From NCBI GenBank assembly GCA_002316675.1, contig DCDZ01000021.1, positions 26,878 to 49,795 on the forward strand: a stretch of DNA of 22,918 bases, read 5' to 3'. The position numbers and the translations under genes are program-made. The DNA is from Tyzzerella sp. UBA1042 (lineage in GTDB: Bacteria > Bacillota > Clostridia > Lachnospirales > Anaerotignaceae). This document shows positions 21,229-22,918 of this stretch, one piece after another. The notes under the pieces were generated by a model. It had not been told where the DNA came from. It worked only from the letters and a program-made list of their open reading frames with translations, and ran no database searches. Numbering within the stretch: position 1 is the stretch's first letter; each line of letters begins with the position of its first letter.

Positions 21229-21888
21229 ATGCATATGGATGGGTTGCCGGAAAACAACAGTGTTGCCATTTCCGGTAAAATTGTGGAAGAATGTGTATTT
21301 AGCCACGAGGTTTATGGAGAGGGCTTCTATACATTTAAAATAGCATCTGAGCGTCTTAGTGATCAGGCTGACATCCTTCCGGTCACTGTTTCGGAAAGAT
21401 TGATTGACAAGAGTCAGCTTAAAATTGATACTTATGTGGATGTATTGGGGCAGCTCCGCAGCTATAATAATTACAATAGCAAAAAAAATCGGTTGGTACT
21501 TACAATTTTTGCAAGGGAAATCTGCCTTACATCCGAGGAAGAAAGGAAAAATCAGAATCAAATTTTCCTGAATGGATTTATCTGTAAAGAGCCAATTTAT
21601 AGAAAGACGCCTTTTGGCCGGGAAATTTCAGATGTTTTAATCGCAGTCAATCGTGCATATAATAAATCCGATTACATTCCCTGCATTGTATGGGGGCGCA
21701 ATGCCAGATATATGGCAAATTTAAAGGTAGGAGAAAACATTAAGGTATGGGGCAGGGTGCAAAGCAGAACCTATCAGAAGAAAATCGGCGAGAAGATTGA
21801 AGAGAGAATTGCCTACGAGGTTTCTGTTTCCAAAATTGAAATTCCCCATACGGACGAGAAAAAAGCTGAGGAAACTACCGAAGAATAG
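21229..21888 (+). CDS. SSB-like protein with two OB-folds
   Basis: Predicted single-stranded-DNA-binding protein, 219 aa. It appears to contain two tandem OB-fold units: about residues 10-100 (NSVAISGKIVEECVFSHEVY, then GFYTFKIASERLSD and YVDVLGQLRSYNNYN) and about 112-205 (NQIFLNGFICKEPIYRKTPF, then GREISDVLIAVNRAYNKSDY, then IPCIVWGRNARYM and ENIKVWGRVQSRTYQKK). The second is the clearer SSB match. The tail (DEKKAEETTEE) is acidic but lacks the DDDIPF-like SSB tip that recruits partners. GGGGAG is 6 nt before ATG 21229. It is 15 nt upstream of the CobO-like gene, so the two are probably co-transcribed. It is probably not the replicative SSB. Confidence 0.82.
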   Translation: MHMDGLPENNSVAISGKIVEECVFSHEVYGEGFYTFKIASERLSDQADILPVTVSERLIDKSQLKIDTYVDVLGQLRSYNNYNSKKNRLVLTIFAREICLTSEEERKNQNQIFLNGFICKEPIYRKTPFGREISDVLIAVNRAYNKSDYIPCIVWGRNARYMANLKVGENIKVWGRVQSRTYQKKIGEKIEERIAYEVSVSKIEIPHTDEKKAEETTEE

Positions 21889-21903
21889 CAGGAGTTGAAT
21901 AAA

Positions 21904-22389
21904 GTGAGACATGGACAGATTTGCGTTTATTATGGCGCAGGCAAAGGGAAAACCTGTGTGGCAGTAGGCAGAGGTTTAAGAGCCATTGGTGATGATTTGC
22001 GGGTTGTGATGATTCAATTTATGGATTATCATAACAGCAAGGAAATTGAACTGTTAAAAAAGCTGGAGCCAGACTTTCGTATATTTCGCTTTGAAAAAAA
22101 CCGGGTAGAAGAGGAAATTGACGAATCTGCCCGCAAGGAAATCAGCAGCGAGGTGAAAAATGCCTTTAATTTTGCGAGGAAAATTGTAGACACAGGGGAA
22201 TGCGAAATGCTTTTGCTGGATGGTGTTTTGGAGTGCATTAAGGAAGGCTTTTTGTCCGCTGGGGAGTTGGACGAATTGTTAAACCGCCGGCCCGATTATA
22301 TGGATATTATTTTGACGGGAGATTCTCTGCCGCCAACCATAGCGGAGCGGGTGGATTGTATTTATCAGTTGAAGGCGGAAAAGCAGTGA
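21904..22389 (+). CDS. CobO/CobA-like P-loop protein (GTG start)
   Basis: 161-aa protein of the corrinoid adenosyltransferase (CobA/CobO/BtuR) fold, which in its classical form transfers adenosyl to cobalt. Walker A is GAGKGKT at residues 11-17, and VVMIQFM near residue 34 and ILTGDSLPPTIAERVDCIYQ near the end follow the family pattern. It lacks the QF(I/M)KG motif and reads LLLDG at 103-107 where active enzymes have an LDE-type acidic pair. No cobalamin genes are nearby. GTG 21904 is 9 nt after AGGAG at 21890-21894; the in-frame TTG 21895 abuts the site. It is linked to the SSB-like gene. A true cobalamin role is doubtful. Confidence 0.8.
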   Translation: MRHGQICVYYGAGKGKTCVAVGRGLRAIGDDLRVVMIQFMDYHNSKEIELLKKLEPDFRIFRFEKNRVEEEIDESARKEISSEVKNAFNFARKIVDTGECEMLLLDGVLECIKEGFLSAGELDELLNRRPDYMDIILTGDSLPPTIAERVDCIYQLKAEKQ

Positions 22390-22399
22390 GGTTTTCAAA

Positions 22400-22918
22400 T
22401 AGTTTGTGCCGTTATTCATTTAGGACCATCAGACCAGGGAAAAAGCCCCCCTATAAAAATTGAACTGAATTGCCCCAGAATGTACGGACAGTACAAAAAA
22501 TTCCTCCTAATGCAAGGAAAAGGAATGAAGCAGGCTGGCACCGAACTTCCATTGGTATCAGTTTTGTTTTAAGTTGGATATCTTCATGATTGTAAAAGTA
22601 GACATACTCATCACTCAAAGATTTAGCCATGTCAAAATCATGGATTTTCTGGCGGTTAATGCACTCTGATTTTAAAATGCCAAAGAAGTTTTCAGCCATA
22701 GCATGATCATAACAGTTTGCGCGCCTTGACAATGACGGTGTTATGCCGTATTCTTTGGCTAGGTTGCAATAGCCGTGTGAGGTATATTGAAACCCTTGGT
22801 CACTGTGGAGCTGCAGCTCTGCGGTGACCACTTCTTTTTCTTTGGCAGCGCGAATGGTGTTTCAAACGAGGCTGACGGTTTGCTCCGTACCTGTTTTGTA
22901 AGAAATAATGCTGCAATC
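22400..22918. mobile_element. Remnant or end of an IS3-family insertion sequence
   Basis: The transposase pseudogene at 22451-22918 marks this as an IS. The outer end must lie just beyond the frame's stop, in about 22390-22495, but no partner repeat is in the window, so the boundary is uncertain. An interrupted palindrome TGTAC-N5-GTACA at 22481-22495 lies in the terminal region. The element sits directly after the CobO-like gene, whose stop is at 22389, without disrupting it. Confidence 0.65.
22451..22918 (-). pseudogene. IS3-family transposase, 5' truncated by window, in-frame stop
   Basis: C-terminal part of an IS3-family (IS150-like) OrfB DDE transposase. Visible are LHSDQGFQYTSHGY, with the second catalytic aspartate, and SRRANCYDHAMAENFFGILK, with the catalytic glutamate, followed by YNHEDIQLKTK. 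Upstream the same frame continues to the window edge (DCSIISYKTGTEQTVSLV) but is broken by TGA at 22864-22862, where related proteins usually have a codon for a hydrophobic residue; the frame resumes NTIRAAKEKE. The C terminus carries an unusual hydrophobic tail (PASFLFLALGGIFCTVRTFW). It is probably inactive. The 5' part and inverted repeats cannot be judged here. Confidence 0.85.

Noticed and set aside
1..22918. CRISPR array, tRNA or rRNA genes
   Set aside because: No regularly spaced direct repeats, no cloverleaf with a T-loop GTTCGA signature, and no rRNA-like sequence were seen.

Overview
The window looks like the chromosome of an anaerobic, endospore-forming, low-to-moderate-GC Firmicute of class Clostridia, most likely Lachnospirales or a neighbour. 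The reasons are the gene order of the spc/alpha ribosomal cluster with rpsD inside it and a KOW-domain gene between map and infA; a zinc-type adenylate kinase; an enlarged L17; strong AGGAGG ribosome binding sites; an alpha/beta-type spore protein (SASP); a clostridial 4Fe-4S protein with a Crp/Fnr regulator; and a Gram-positive LexA-type box before uvrBA. The taxonomic call is an inference from gene content, not a database result.

Layout. (1) 1-9473: the 3' end of rpsN, then rpsH-rplF-rplR-rpsE-rpmD-rplO-secY-adk-map-KOW gene-infA-rpmJ, a 214-nt leader, then rpsM-rpsK-rpsD-rpoA-rplQ, closed by an intrinsic terminator. This is essential translation, secretion and transcription machinery, all on the plus strand. 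Hairpins without U-tracts sit before adk and before rpoA, and structured leaders precede rpsM and rplQ. (2) 9474-12472: an AT-rich, gene-poor accessory stretch. It has a promoter-to-terminator unit with no convincing protein (possible ncRNA of about 390 nt), a pair of tiny overlapping ORFs, an unrecognised membrane protein and an XRE-type regulator with a membrane domain. (3) 12473-15386: a LysE/RhtB exporter; a convergent SASP gene sharing a bidirectional terminator; and a divergent pair, a Crp/Fnr regulator and a 4Fe-4S protein, with a 16-bp palindrome between them. (4) 15387-20652: the uvrB-uvrA nucleotide excision repair operon behind a LexA-like box. (5) 20653-22918: a promoter nested in the uvrA terminator, a 102-aa unknown protein, a two-OB-fold SSB-like protein closely linked to a CobO/CobA-like P-loop protein, and the end of a decayed IS3-family element with an in-frame stop.

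How the genes work together. Region 1 is the co-transcribed ribosome/Sec/RNA-polymerase-alpha block. Regions 3 and 4 look like stress modules: redox or nitrosative sensing (inferred from the Crp/Fnr plus Fe-S pairing), spore DNA protection and SOS-inducible DNA repair. Most of the window is ordinary. The items most worth a second look are the possible ncRNA at 9759-10145, the overlapping mini-ORFs at 10175-10323, the class-II-like placement of the palindrome upstream of the 4Fe-4S gene, the two promoters embedded in terminators, and the SSB/CobO-like pair with a changed Walker B acidic residue.
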